Below are positions 56,433 to 64,000 of a stretch of DNA of 64,000 nt, piece by piece. Both the position numbers and the translations under genes were made by a program. Source of the stretch: Rhodanobacter spathiphylli B39 (GTDB lineage: Bacteria > Pseudomonadota > Gammaproteobacteria > Xanthomonadales > Rhodanobacteraceae); NCBI RefSeq assembly GCF_000264295.1, contig NZ_AJXT01000007.1, forward strand, positions 1-64,000, given 5' to 3'. Below the pieces are notes generated by a model. The model saw nothing but the letters and a program-made list of their open reading frames with translations. It had not been told where the DNA came from and did no database searches. Positions within the stretch are counted from its first letter, which is position 1. Each line of letters begins with the position of its first letter.

Positions 56433-57329
56433 TCAACCGGCCGCAGTCGCCAAGGATGCCAGACTGGACAGCGCTTGGTGCAATCGGGCGCGATCCGGGC
56501 CGTCGTTCAGTTCCACCAGCGGCAACCTCGGCAGGGCCAGTCCCAGCCCCAGCAGGGGCAAACCGGCCTTGACCGCGATCGGGTTCGGCGCGCAGTTGAT
56601 CGCCTCGATCAGGGGTTCCAGCGCGGCGTGACAGCGCGCGGTGGCCACCCGATCCCCGCCGGTGGCCGCGTCGCACAAGCCACGAAACGCCTGCGGAACC
56701 AGGTTGGCCACCACCGAGATGGTGCCGGCGGCGCCGGCCAGCATCGCCTGCCCGGCCGTGCCGTCGTCGCCGGACAGATAGACGAAATCCGGACGCACAA
56801 GTTCCGCCAGCGCCGAAATCCGCTGCGGGTCACCGCGGGCCTCCTTGATGCCCACGATCGCCGGATGATCGCGCAACGCGGCGACCGTCTCCGGCAGGAC
56901 ATCGCAACCGGTACGGGCCGGCACGTTGTAGAGCAGCACCGGCAGCTCGCCGTGTTCGGCTACCTCCAGAAAATGGCGGCGCATGCCCTCCTGGGTGGGC
57001 CGCACGTAGAACGGCGCCACCACCAGGGCGGCATCGGCGCCCAGCGCATGGGCCCGCCGGGTCAGCGCCACCGTCTTTGCGGTGCCCGCCTCGCCGGTGC
57101 CGGCAATCACCGGAACCCGCCCGTTCACCCGATCGACGGCATGCGCCAGCAGCCGCTCGAACTCGTCGTGTTCGAGCATGTGGGCTTCGCCGGTGGAACC
57201 GGCCACCACCAGCGCCTGCGTGCCGCCGGCGATCTGATGCTCGATCAGTCGACCGAAGGCCGCCAGATCGAGCGCCCCGTCGGCCGCGAACGGCGTGGCC
57301 AGCGCGCAGATGCTTCCGCGAATGTTCAA
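56433..57329 (-). CDS. dapA: 4-Hydroxy-tetrahydrodipicolinate synthase
   Basis: A TIM-barrel Schiff-base lyase (298 residues from TTG 57329) condensing pyruvate with aspartate semialdehyde for lysine and peptidoglycan. Seen: GSICALATPF, VVAGSTGEAHML with the Thr of the relay, LLYNVPARTG with the catalytic Tyr, and the Schiff-base lysine in AIVGIKEARGD. No ATG lies near the start; TTG 57329 gives the family-like N-terminus MNIRGSICAL, and TTG 57347 is the alternative. It is divergent from gcvR and upstream of the bamC-like gene. Confidence 0.94.
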   Translation of the reverse strand: MNIRGSICALATPFAADGALDLAAFGRLIEHQIAGGTQALVVAGSTGEAHMLEHDEFERLLAHAVDRVNGRVPVIAGTGEAGTAKTVALTRRAHALGADAALVVAPFYVRPTQEGMRRHFLEVAEHGELPVLLYNVPARTGCDVLPETVAALRDHPAIVGIKEARGDPQRISALAELVRPDFVYLSGDDGTAGQAMLAGAAGTISVVANLVPQAFRGLCDAATGGDRVATARCHAALEPLIEAINCAPNPIAVKAGLPLLGLGLALPRLPLVELNDGPDRARLHQALSSLASLATAAG

Positions 57330-57398
57330 GACCCGATTCCACTGCAAGGCAAGCCCTGCATGTTACTTGCCGCTTCGCGAGGCGGGCAAGTAAGCTCG

Positions 57399-58019
57399 AT
57401 GGGAGTAGTCTCACCGTTCCGCATCACGCGGTCGACGTTACGCAGGCAGGCCTCCTTGAAATCCACTTCCGGCTCCGCACGCTCGGGCAACGACAACCAG
57501 TTGCTGATCCACGCGCTTACCACCTCGACCCGGTCACCGCTGCTGGCGCTGGCCCGGCGGATCGCCGACGCCGGCTGCAACCTGTCCGAATCGCGAGTCG
57601 CCACCATCGGCACGGAAACCTCGCTGATGCTGCTGGCCAGCGGCGCCTGGGATGCGCTGGCCAAGCTGGAAACGGCCCTGGGCAAGCTGACCCGCGACGA
57701 GAGCATGCGACTGGTGCACTACCGTACCGGCCCGCGCGAGAACAGCTCGCACCTGCTGCCCTATCTGGTGGAAGTGGTGGCCGCCGACCGCCCGGGCATC
57801 GTGGCCCGCATCGTGGACTTCTTCAGCCAGCACGGCATCAGCGTGGAGCAGCTCAACTCCACCCGCTACCACGCGATGCAGACCGGCGCGGAAATGTTCC
57901 AGGCCCAGTTCACCATCGGCATTCCGGCGGAAATCCACATCGCCGCCTTGCGCGACGACTTCCTGGAACTCTGCGACGGCATGAATCTCGACGCAATCAT
58001 GGACCCGGTCAAATTCTGA
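57399..58019 (+). CDS. gcvR: Glycine cleavage system transcriptional repressor-like ACT protein
   Basis: A protein of up to 206 residues with two ACT domains. The first covers NQLLIHALTTSTRSPLLALA and GCNLSESRVATIG; the second has VVAADRPGIVARIVDFFSQH and ISVEQLNSTRY. E. coli GcvR has the same build and controls the glycine cleavage genes by holding GcvA. The bamC-dapA-gcvR-bcp order found here is identical to E. coli, which supports the call. The first 30 residues from ATG 57399 are unconserved; TTG 57456 would give a more family-like length of 187 residues. Confidence 0.85.
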   Translation: MGVVSPFRITRSTLRRQASLKSTSGSARSGNDNQLLIHALTTSTRSPLLALARRIADAGCNLSESRVATIGTETSLMLLASGAWDALAKLETALGKLTRDESMRLVHYRTGPRENSSHLLPYLVEVVAADRPGIVARIVDFFSQHGISVEQLNSTRYHAMQTGAEMFQAQFTIGIPAEIHIAALRDDFLELCDGMNLDAIMDPVKF

Positions 58020-58272
58020 GCAGGTCACATCCGCCGAGCATCGCGCGATCGCGGCGTCCTGACAAGGACTGTCCTGCGCCAAGCCACCCGCGCTAGTCTG
58101 TGGCCGTGAGTTGCCTGAGGACCGTTGCATTGCAGCCAGCTTGTCGAATCACCCCGACCGTTTCCGGCGCAACAGCTCGCCCTGCCGCCGTCGCAAGGTC
58201 GACCTCCGCAGACTTCTCCATCCCTTCCTTTCCCCATACGTCGCGGCATCGCCTCGCCGCGCAGGATCACTC

Positions 58273-58734
58273 ATGCCCGATATCGGCAAGAAACTGCCCC
58301 CACTGAAAGGCCTCACCGGCGACGGCAGCGAACTGAAGCTGGCCAGCCTCAAGGGACAATGGCTGGTGGTGTATTTCTATCCGAAGGACTCGACGCCAGG
58401 ATGCACCACCGAGGCGAAGGACTTTCGCGACCTCTACCCGGCCTTCCGCAAGCGCCATGCCCAGATCATCGGTGTCTCGCGTGATTCGCAGAAATCGCAC
58501 GCGAACTTCGCCAGCAAGCAGGAACTGCCGTTTCCGCTGGTTTCCGATGCCGATGAAACCTGGTGTCGCGCCTTCGACGTGATCCACGAAAAGGTACTGT
58601 ACGGCAAACGCTTCATGGGCATCGTGCGCAGCACGTTCCTGATCGATCCGGAGGGCAGGCTGGCCGCGGAATGGCGAGGCGTGAAAGTTTCCGGCCATGC
58701 GCAGGCCGTGCTCGACGCCATCCCCGCGGCCTGA
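58273..58734 (+). CDS. bcp: Thioredoxin-dependent thiol peroxidase (Bcp/PrxQ)
   Basis: A 153-residue peroxiredoxin. The peroxidatic Cys44 is in YPKDSTPGCTTEAKDFRD. The resolving Cys that many PrxQ proteins have five residues later is Lys49 here; the only other Cys is in DETWCRAFDV, so it may work as a 1-Cys or atypical enzyme. Other family segments are IIGVSRDSQKSHANFASKQ and RSTFLIDPEG. It reduces hydroperoxides. A 253-base gap after gcvR holds no gene. Confidence 0.94.
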   Translation: MPDIGKKLPPLKGLTGDGSELKLASLKGQWLVVYFYPKDSTPGCTTEAKDFRDLYPAFRKRHAQIIGVSRDSQKSHANFASKQELPFPLVSDADETWCRAFDVIHEKVLYGKRFMGIVRSTFLIDPEGRLAAEWRGVKVSGHAQAVLDAIPAA

Positions 58735-58788
58735 CCCTCGACGTACCCGCCGGCCCCTCCTTCCACCCACCAGTGAGGACACTTCCGC

Positions 58789-60171
58789 ATGACCGGAAGC
58801 AAGCGCATCTACGCTCTCGACACCAACGTCCTGCTGCATGACCCGACTTCGCTGTTCCGCTTCGAGGAACACGACGTCTTCATCCCGATGACCGTGCTGG
58901 AGGAACTGGACGAAAAGAAGAAGGGTGCCTCGGAAGTCTCGCGCAACGGCCGCCAGGTCAGCCGCTTCCTCAATGAACTGGTCGAACTGGGCAAGCAGCA
59001 CGATCTGGGCGAAGGCCTGGAGCTCAGCAATCCGCAGGGCATCAAGCTCAAGCGCGGCGGCTCGGTGGGCCGGCTGTATTTCCAGCATCGCACCAGCAGC
59101 AATGGCCACACCAAGGCGGACAACCAGATCCTCGCCGCGGTGATCGAGTTGCGCGACCAGAATCCCGGTCGCGACGTCATCCTGGTGACCAAGGACATCA
59201 ACCTCCGGATCAAGGCCAGCATCAACGGCATCGTCGCCGAGGATTACGAGAACGACCGCGCGCTGGACGACTTCTCGCTGCTCTACACCGGCTCGGCCGA
59301 GCTGCCCGAGGATTTCTGGGACCTGCACCCGGAAGTGCGCTCGTGGACCGAGCGCGGCCGTACCTATTACGAAGTGAACCGGCGCGAGCAGGACGACTGG
59401 CATCCGAACCAGTGCCTGTACCTGCCCGGCGAAAGCGCGGTCGAGCTGCGCGTGCTGCACCTCGACGAGACCAGCGCCACCTTGCTGCTGCTGGATGACC
59501 ATTCGCATGCGAACCACCATGTATGGGGCATCGGCGCGCGCAACCGCGAGCAGAACTTCGCGCTCAACGCGCTGATGGACCCGGACATCGACTTCGTCAC
59601 CCTGCTCGGCAACGCCGGCACCGGCAAGACCCTGCTGGCGCTGGCCGCCGGCCTGGCCCAGGTGATGGACCAGCAGCGCTATCGCGAGATCATCATGACC
59701 CGCGCCACCGTCTCGGTGGGCGAGGACATCGGCTTCCTGCCCGGCACCGAAGAGGAAAAGATGACGCCGTGGATGGGGGCGCTCACCGACAACCTCGAAG
59801 TGCTGGCCAATCCCGAGGACGGCGGCAGCTGGGGCCGTCAGGCCACCAACGATCTGCTCGCCTCGCGCATCAAGATCCGCTCGCTGAACTTCATGCGCGG
59901 GCGCACCTTCCTGTCGCGCTACCTGATCATCGACGAGGCACAGAACCTCACCCCGAAGCAGATGAAGACCCTGATCACCCGCGCCGGCCCGGGCACCAAG
60001 ATCGTCTGCCTGGGCAACGTGGAACAGATCGACACGCCTTACCTCACCGAGACCACGTCCGGCCTCACCTACGCGGTCGACCGCTTCAAGAACTGGGAGC
60101 ACTCCGCCCACATCACCCTGCGCCGCGGCGAGCGGTCGCGGCTGGCGGACTTCGCGGCGGAGTCGCTTTAA
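58789..60171 (+). CDS. PIN-PhoH fusion protein (PhoH2-type RNA helicase/nuclease)
   Basis: A 460-residue two-domain protein. Residues 1-150 form a PIN nuclease domain with acidic residues in YALDTNVLLHDP, LEELDEKKKG, KADNQILAA and LVTKDINLRIKA. Residues about 240-460 form the PhoH P-loop ATPase with Walker A LLGNAGTGKTLLALAAG, then VSVGEDIGFLPGTEEEKM and the Walker B YLIIDEAQNLTPKQMKTL. PhoH2 proteins of this build unwind and cleave RNA; in mycobacteria and some others they belong to toxin-antitoxin units, but no small antitoxin-like gene is seen in the 54 bases upstream. It follows bcp on the same strand. Confidence 0.92.
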   Translation: MTGSKRIYALDTNVLLHDPTSLFRFEEHDVFIPMTVLEELDEKKKGASEVSRNGRQVSRFLNELVELGKQHDLGEGLELSNPQGIKLKRGGSVGRLYFQHRTSSNGHTKADNQILAAVIELRDQNPGRDVILVTKDINLRIKASINGIVAEDYENDRALDDFSLLYTGSAELPEDFWDLHPEVRSWTERGRTYYEVNRREQDDWHPNQCLYLPGESAVELRVLHLDETSATLLLLDDHSHANHHVWGIGARNREQNFALNALMDPDIDFVTLLGNAGTGKTLLALAAGLAQVMDQQRYREIIMTRATVSVGEDIGFLPGTEEEKMTPWMGALTDNLEVLANPEDGGSWGRQATNDLLASRIKIRSLNFMRGRTFLSRYLIIDEAQNLTPKQMKTLITRAGPGTKIVCLGNVEQIDTPYLTETTSGLTYAVDRFKNWEHSAHITLRRGERSRLADFAAESL

Positions 60172-60229
60172 GTACCCGGATCCGGGATTCGGGAAAGCCG
60201 AAGCCGGCGCGTCGTCGATGACTGGAAAC

Positions 60230-60260
60230 TCCCCCGCGCGGCTGAATGTCGCGCGGGGGA
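60230..60260 (+). terminator. Strong hairpin after phoH
   Basis: TCCCCCGCGCG (60230-60240) pairs with CGCGCGGGGGA (60250-60260) around a 9-base loop. There is no T tract, so it may act as an RNA-stabilising or rho-assisted end. The rest of the 170-base gap holds GGGATTCGGGA-like repeats and no gene. Confidence 0.55.
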
Positions 60261-60341
60261 TTCGGCGGGCACCGAGCCGGGGCGCGGCAAACGCGTAGAA
60301 TGGCAGGCCCCGGAATCCCTGCCACGGCTGCTCGCGTTGCC

Positions 60342-61295
60342 ATGATCCTCACCCCCCGCCTCATCCTGCTTGCGGTATTCGTGTTCTTCGCGCTGTGCGT
60401 GCTGCTGGTGCACCTGCGCGGTCGCGTGCGGCTGCGTTTCGATCGCCAGCTGGTCGACCACTCGGCGATCTTCGCCCCGTACAACCTGCTGATGTACGCG
60501 TTTTCCGCCGTGCCGGCGAAACCGATCCTCGATCGTCGCGGCTTTCCGCAACTGGACCTGCTGCAGGCGAACTGGCAGGCCATCCGCGACGAAGCGCTGC
60601 AGCTGTTCGACGAAGGCCACATCCGCGCGGCCGCGAAGAACGACGACGCAAGCTTCAACAGTTTCTTCAAGCAGGGCTGGAAACGCTTCTACCTGAAGTG
60701 GTACGGCGAGCCGCTGGCCTCGGCCGAGGCGCTGTGCCCGAAGACGGTCGAGTTGCTCAATGCGATTCCCGGCATCAAGGCGGCGATGTTCGCCACGCTG
60801 GCGCCGAACAGCAAGCTCAACCCGCACCGTGACCCGTTCGCCGGCTCGCTGCGCTACCACCTGGGCCTGATCACGCCGAACTCGCGCGACTGCCGCATCT
60901 TCGTCGACGGGGAGGAGCACGCCTGGGGCGACGGCAAGGACGTGGTGTTCGACGAGACCTTCGTGCACTGGGTCGAGAACAAGACCGACCAGACCCGGGT
61001 GATCCTGTTCGCCGACGTGGAGCGTCCGCTGCGCACGCGCTGGATGAGCGCGATCAACCATCGCGTCGGCGCGTTCATGGGCAGGATCACCGCCTCGCCG
61101 AACAGCGACGCCGGCACCGAGAAGACCGGCTTCGTGAACCGCCTGTACGCGCTCAGCCAGCGCAAGGGCGCCACGCACCGCTGGAAGGTGGAGTTCAAGC
61201 GCCGCCACCGGACGCTGTACAAGGCCTTCAAGTACACCGGCATCGTGCTGCTGATGTGGCTGATCTTCCTGGCGCCGTGGCCGCTGTTCCGCTGA
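60342..61295 (+). CDS. lpxO: Lipid A hydroxylase LpxO-like (aspartyl/asparaginyl beta-hydroxylase family)
   Basis: A 317-residue Fe(II)/2-oxoglutarate oxygenase with an N-terminal membrane anchor (LILLAVFVFFALCVLLV) and a second hydrophobic segment at the C-terminus (GIVLLMWLIFLAPWPLF). Iron and co-substrate residues lie in NPHRDPFAGSLRYHLGLI and FVHWVENKTDQTRVILFADV. LpxO adds a 2-hydroxyl to the secondary acyl chain of lipid A at the inner membrane. The ATG is chosen because the anchor begins there; an upstream frame lacks conservation. Confidence 0.88.
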   Translation: MILTPRLILLAVFVFFALCVLLVHLRGRVRLRFDRQLVDHSAIFAPYNLLMYAFSAVPAKPILDRRGFPQLDLLQANWQAIRDEALQLFDEGHIRAAAKNDDASFNSFFKQGWKRFYLKWYGEPLASAEALCPKTVELLNAIPGIKAAMFATLAPNSKLNPHRDPFAGSLRYHLGLITPNSRDCRIFVDGEEHAWGDGKDVVFDETFVHWVENKTDQTRVILFADVERPLRTRWMSAINHRVGAFMGRITASPNSDAGTEKTGFVNRLYALSQRKGATHRWKVEFKRRHRTLYKAFKYTGIVLLMWLIFLAPWPLFR

Positions 61296-61298
61296 GCA

Positions 61299-61324
61299 GT
61301 CACATCGCGTGAGCGGCGCGCGTC
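61299..61324 (+). promoter_or_regulatory. Possible ECF41-type promoter before the sigma factor gene
   Basis: GTCACA (61299-61304) and CGTC (61321-61324) are separated by 16 bases. This fits the ECF41 promoter pattern as I recall it (TGTCACA, 16 bases, CGTC) except for A in place of the first T. It lies 30 bases before the sigma factor start and would allow autoregulation. Confidence 0.5.
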
Positions 61325-61354
61325 CCTGATCAGGATGCCTCAACCGAGAACGCC

Positions 61355-62269
61355 ATGGACCCGCAAACCGCCCTGTTCCAGCAACACCGCCCCCGCCTGT
61401 TCGGGCTGGCCTACCGCATGCTCGGCACGCCTGCCGACGCCGAAGACGTGCTGCACGACGCCTGGCTGCGCTGGCACGCGCAGGACACTGCCGCGCTGGA
61501 CGACCCGGAGGCCTGGCTGGTCACCGTAACCACGCGCATCGCGCTGGACCGCCTGCGTCGCGTCAAGACCGAGCGCGCACACTACCCGGGCCCATGGCTG
61601 CCCGAGCCGCTGATCGAGACGGAGGACGCCGGCAGCGACACGCCCGAGGCAACACTGGAACGCGACCAGAGCCTCACCCTGTCCTTCCTCACCCTGCTGG
61701 AACGACTGGGGCCGGACGAGCGTGCTGCCTTCCTGCTCAACGAAGTGTTCGACTACAGCCACGCCGAGGCCGCCGCGATTCTCGGCATTGCCGAGAACGC
61801 CTGCCGCCAGCGCGTACACCGCGCCAGGACGCGGCTGCGCGAGGATCGCCCGCGCTACAGCGTGGATACGCACGCCCAGCAGCGCCTGTTGCAGCGATTC
61901 GTCGCGGCGATGGAACAGCCCACGCTGGCCTCGTTGCAAGCCCTTTTCGCCGAGGACGCCATCCACATCAGCGACGGCGGCGGCGTGGTTGCCGCCACCC
62001 TCCATCCGCTGCACGGCGCCGAACGGCTGGCGCGGCTGTACCTGCAGATCGCCCACAACACGCGCCTGCAGCCCCTGCGCTACACCCTGCTGACGCTGAA
62101 CGGGGCACCGGCCCTGCTGGCCTGGGCCGGCGACACGTTGACCACCGCGATCTGGATCGAGGGCGACGGCGAGCACATCCGCGCCATCCACGCGCTGCGC
62201 CATCCGGGCAAGCTGGCGCGCCTGGCGGCGACGGTAACGAATCAGCTGGCCGGCACGTCCTTGCATTGA
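61355..62269 (+). CDS. ECF41-type RNA polymerase sigma factor with SnoaL-like C-terminal domain
   Basis: A 304-residue extracytoplasmic-function sigma factor. Region 2 covers FQQHRPRLFGLAYRMLGTPA and DAEDVLHDAWLRW; region 4 covers LGPDERAAFLLNEVFDYSHA and AAAILGIAENACRQRVHRAR. The linker has GPWLPEPL, the WLPEP motif of ECF41. The C-terminal SnoaL-like domain carries DGGGVV and HPGKL at the positions of the ECF41 DGGGK and NPDKL motifs. This fused domain replaces an anti-sigma factor and tunes activity. The carboxymuconolactone-decarboxylase gene next door is the classic ECF41 target. Confidence 0.92.
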   Translation: MDPQTALFQQHRPRLFGLAYRMLGTPADAEDVLHDAWLRWHAQDTAALDDPEAWLVTVTTRIALDRLRRVKTERAHYPGPWLPEPLIETEDAGSDTPEATLERDQSLTLSFLTLLERLGPDERAAFLLNEVFDYSHAEAAAILGIAENACRQRVHRARTRLREDRPRYSVDTHAQQRLLQRFVAAMEQPTLASLQALFAEDAIHISDGGGVVAATLHPLHGAERLARLYLQIAHNTRLQPLRYTLLTLNGAPALLAWAGDTLTTAIWIEGDGEHIRAIHALRHPGKLARLAATVTNQLAGTSLH

Positions 62270-62314
62270 ACGGCCCGACCCGGCCGTCATTCCCACTACC
62301 GAAGGAGTTGCCCC

Positions 62315-62773
62315 ATGACCCGCATTTCGATCCAGCGCCACTACGCCGCCATGCAGCCGCTGGTCAAGCTCGGCGAGGAGATCCGCGCACGCGGCCACCT
62401 GGATGCAAAGCTGGCCGACCTGATCCTGATGCGCTGCTCGCAGATCAACGGCTGCGCGTTCTGCCTGGACATGCACAGCAAGGACGCCCGCGCCGCCGGC
62501 GAAACCGAGCAGCGCCTGTACCTGCTTTCCGCCTGGCGCGAGACCAGGCTGTACAGCGAGGCCGAACAGGCCGCGCTGGCCTTCGCCGAAGAACTCACCG
62601 AACTGCCCTCGCACGAGTCGGTGTCCGATGCACTGTACGAGCGACTGCACCAGCACTTCGACGACGCGGCCGTGATCGACCTGACCCTGCTGGTCGGCCT
62701 GATCAATACCTGGAACCGCCTCAACATCGCCGTGCGCACCGAAGGCGGTCACTACAAGCCTGCCGCGCACTGA
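62315..62773 (+). CDS. Carboxymuconolactone decarboxylase / AhpD-like protein, ECF41 partner
   Basis: A 152-residue AhpD-fold protein with the redox motif CAFCLDMHSKDA (CxxC followed by His) in CSQINGCAFCLDMHS, and the family end VGLINTWNRLNIAVRT. Such proteins act as alkylhydroperoxidases or related thiol enzymes. AAGGAG lies 7 bases before ATG. It is 45 bases after the sigma factor gene, and ECF41 sigma factors are commonly paired with genes of this family, so it is probably its regulon member. The physiological substrate is unknown. Confidence 0.9.
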   Translation: MTRISIQRHYAAMQPLVKLGEEIRARGHLDAKLADLILMRCSQINGCAFCLDMHSKDARAAGETEQRLYLLSAWRETRLYSEAEQAALAFAEELTELPSHESVSDALYERLHQHFDDAAVIDLTLLVGLINTWNRLNIAVRTEGGHYKPAAH

Positions 62774-62787
62774 CGCTCCGAAAACGA

Positions 62788-62814
62788 CAAGGCCGCGGCA
62801 ATGCCGCGGCCTTG
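62788..62814. terminator. Hairpin between convergent genes
   Basis: CAAGGCCGCGGC (62788-62799) pairs perfectly with GCCGCGGCCTTG (62803-62814) around a 3-base loop, between the AhpD-like gene and the convergent dehydrogenase. An A-rich stretch upstream acts as a T tract only for the minus strand. Confidence 0.7.
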
Positions 62815-62834
62815 CGTGTCGATGACGCTGACGA

Positions 62835-63848
62835 TCAGCCCTTGATGCGCTTCACGATCGCATCGGCGAAGCTGTCGGTGCTGCCCTTGCCGCCGATGTC
62901 CGGCGTCACGCTGTCGCGGTCGCTGGTCATGGTGTCGCGGATCGCCTGGCGCAGACGGTCGCCCTTGGCCACCATGTCCAGGTAGTCGAGCATGTCGGCG
63001 GCGGCCAGCAGCAGCGCGCACGGGTTGGCGATGCCCTTGCCGGCGATATCCGGCGCCGAGCCGTGCACGGCCTCGAAGATCGCCGCGTGCTCGCCGATGT
63101 TGTCGCCCGGCGCCAGGCCCAGGCCGCCGACCAGGCCGGCGCACAGGTCGGACAGGATGTCGCCGAACAGGTTGGTGGTGACGATCACGTCGAACTGCTC
63201 GGGCTTCATCACCAGCTGCATGCAGGTGTTGTCCACGATCATCTCGTTGAACTCGATCTGCGGGTATTCCCTGGCGATCTCGCGCGCCACGTTGAGGAAC
63301 AGGCCCGAGCTGGTCTTCAGGATGTTCGCCTTGTGCACGGCGGTGACCTTCTTGCGGCCCTTCTTCACCGCCAGCTCGAACGCGTAGCGCACGATGCGGC
63401 TGCTGCCCTTGCGGGTGTTGCGCGCCACCGACTCGGCGATCTCGCCGTCTTCGGACAGGGTCTGGCCCTCGGAGCGGTAGGCACCTTCGGTGTTTTCGCG
63501 CACCGTGATGATGTCGATGTTCTCGTAGCGCGACTTGGTGCCGGGGAAGCTCACCGCCGGGCGCACGTTCGCGTACAGATCGAAAAGACGGCGCAGGGTC
63601 ACGTTGACCGAGGTGAAGCCGCCACCGATCGGCGTGGTCAGCGGGCCTTTCAGCGCGACCTTGTGCTCGGCGATCCTGTCCAGCGTGGCCTTGGGCAGCA
63701 GATCGCCATGCTTGTCCAGTGCGACCATGCCGGCGTCGACGAAATCATAGGTCAGGCCGCAGTCCAGCGCGTCGAGCACGCGCAGGGTGGCGGTCATGAT
63801 CTCCGGGCCGATGCCGTCGCCCGGGATCACGGCGATGGTTTTGTTCAT
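62835..63848 (-). CDS. NAD-type isocitrate dehydrogenase
   Basis: A 337-residue beta-decarboxylating dehydrogenase. Substrate residues lie in TSVNVTLRRLFDLYANVRP (the Ser-Asn-Arg-Arg pattern) and VRENTEGAYRS; the metal-binding Asp residues are in DNTCMQLV and NLFGDILSDLCAG; HGSAPDIAGKGIANP binds the nucleotide. Length and sequence suit the short NAD-dependent isocitrate dehydrogenase found in xanthomonads, but homoisocitrate or isopropylmalate dehydrogenase are close relatives. AAGGAG lies 7 bases before ATG 63848. The last 152 bases of the window hold no recognisable gene. Confidence 0.87.
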   Translation of the reverse strand: MNKTIAVIPGDGIGPEIMTATLRVLDALDCGLTYDFVDAGMVALDKHGDLLPKATLDRIAEHKVALKGPLTTPIGGGFTSVNVTLRRLFDLYANVRPAVSFPGTKSRYENIDIITVRENTEGAYRSEGQTLSEDGEIAESVARNTRKGSSRIVRYAFELAVKKGRKKVTAVHKANILKTSSGLFLNVAREIAREYPQIEFNEMIVDNTCMQLVMKPEQFDVIVTTNLFGDILSDLCAGLVGGLGLAPGDNIGEHAAIFEAVHGSAPDIAGKGIANPCALLLAAADMLDYLDMVAKGDRLRQAIRDTMTSDRDSVTPDIGGKGSTDSFADAIVKRIKG

Positions 63849-64000
63849 GGGGATACTCCTTGGGGGACGATTGCGTGCGCGCATGGAACGGCGCAGGTCA
63901 AGACCGCCCATTATCGCTCATGCAGCGGCTCCCGGACAGCCGATGGCCCGGGAAAACCGTTGCAAATCCTCGCACGGAGCATTGCAGAAACTCGCAGGAG

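Overview
The window is GC-rich, almost fully coding chromosomal DNA from a gammaproteobacterium, most likely of the order Xanthomonadales (Lysobacterales) and probably Rhodanobacteraceae. That placement is inferred from GC content, protein style (Oar-type TonB receptor, lipobox-bearing autotransporter protease, DUF1684 and DUF2059 proteins) and conserved gammaproteobacterial gene orders: nnr-tsaE-ami-mutL with queG divergent, pcnB-folK-panB-panC-panD, bamC-dapA-gcvR-bcp, and rplU-rpmA-obgE. No phage, plasmid, CRISPR array, rRNA or complete insertion sequence is seen. One tRNA gene (Glu, anticodon CTC) is present.

Layout. 1-4.2 kb: leucine dehydrogenase, a phospholipase D/cardiolipin-synthase-like enzyme and isovaleryl-CoA dehydrogenase. 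The last gene is followed by an imperfect copy of its own 3' end. 4.2-20 kb is an accessory block. It holds a glycan locus (TonB receptor, secreted lectin-like protein, secreted clan GH-D-like glycosidase), a divergent aga-like sugar cluster (AgaS-type isomerase and two PfkB kinases one way; class I aldolase, amidohydrolase and AgaR-type DeoR regulator the other), and a subtilase autotransporter. 20.2-23.7 kb: thiolase, an alanine-rich lipoprotein and the methylcrotonyl-CoA carboxylase beta subunit, so leucine/acyl-CoA catabolism resumes. 23.8-28.1 kb: an HscC-type Hsp70 with an overlapping J-domain protein, then a Fur-box-preceded cupredoxin and FTR1 iron permease.

28-45.6 kb is mostly housekeeping: obgE-rpmA-rplU, a DUF2059 protein, uvrA with a thioesterase, a serine hydrolase, a DUF4139 protein, two crotonase-family enzymes, rhodanese/NudL/DUF1289, an FKBP isomerase, tandem DUF1684 proteins and mutL. 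45.6-45.9 kb holds a MITE-like element. 45.9-55.1 kb holds amiB, tsaE, nnr, queG, the pantothenate genes, folK and pcnB. 55.1-64 kb holds tRNA-Glu, fdxA, bamC-like, dapA, gcvR, bcp, PIN-PhoH, lpxO, an ECF41-type sigma factor with its carboxymuconolactone-decarboxylase partner, and an NAD-type isocitrate dehydrogenase.

The most promising unit for new biology is the aga-like divergon at 11.0-17.1 kb. It combines an AgaS-type isomerase and AgaR-type regulator with kinases, an aldolase and an amidohydrolase that are not the usual Aga enzymes, has no transporter, and sits beside a TonB/glycosidase locus. Several repeat structures are also notable: a 290-bp element with 22-bp perfect terminal inverted repeats, two inverted purine-repeat elements, and a run of hairpins between queG and panD.
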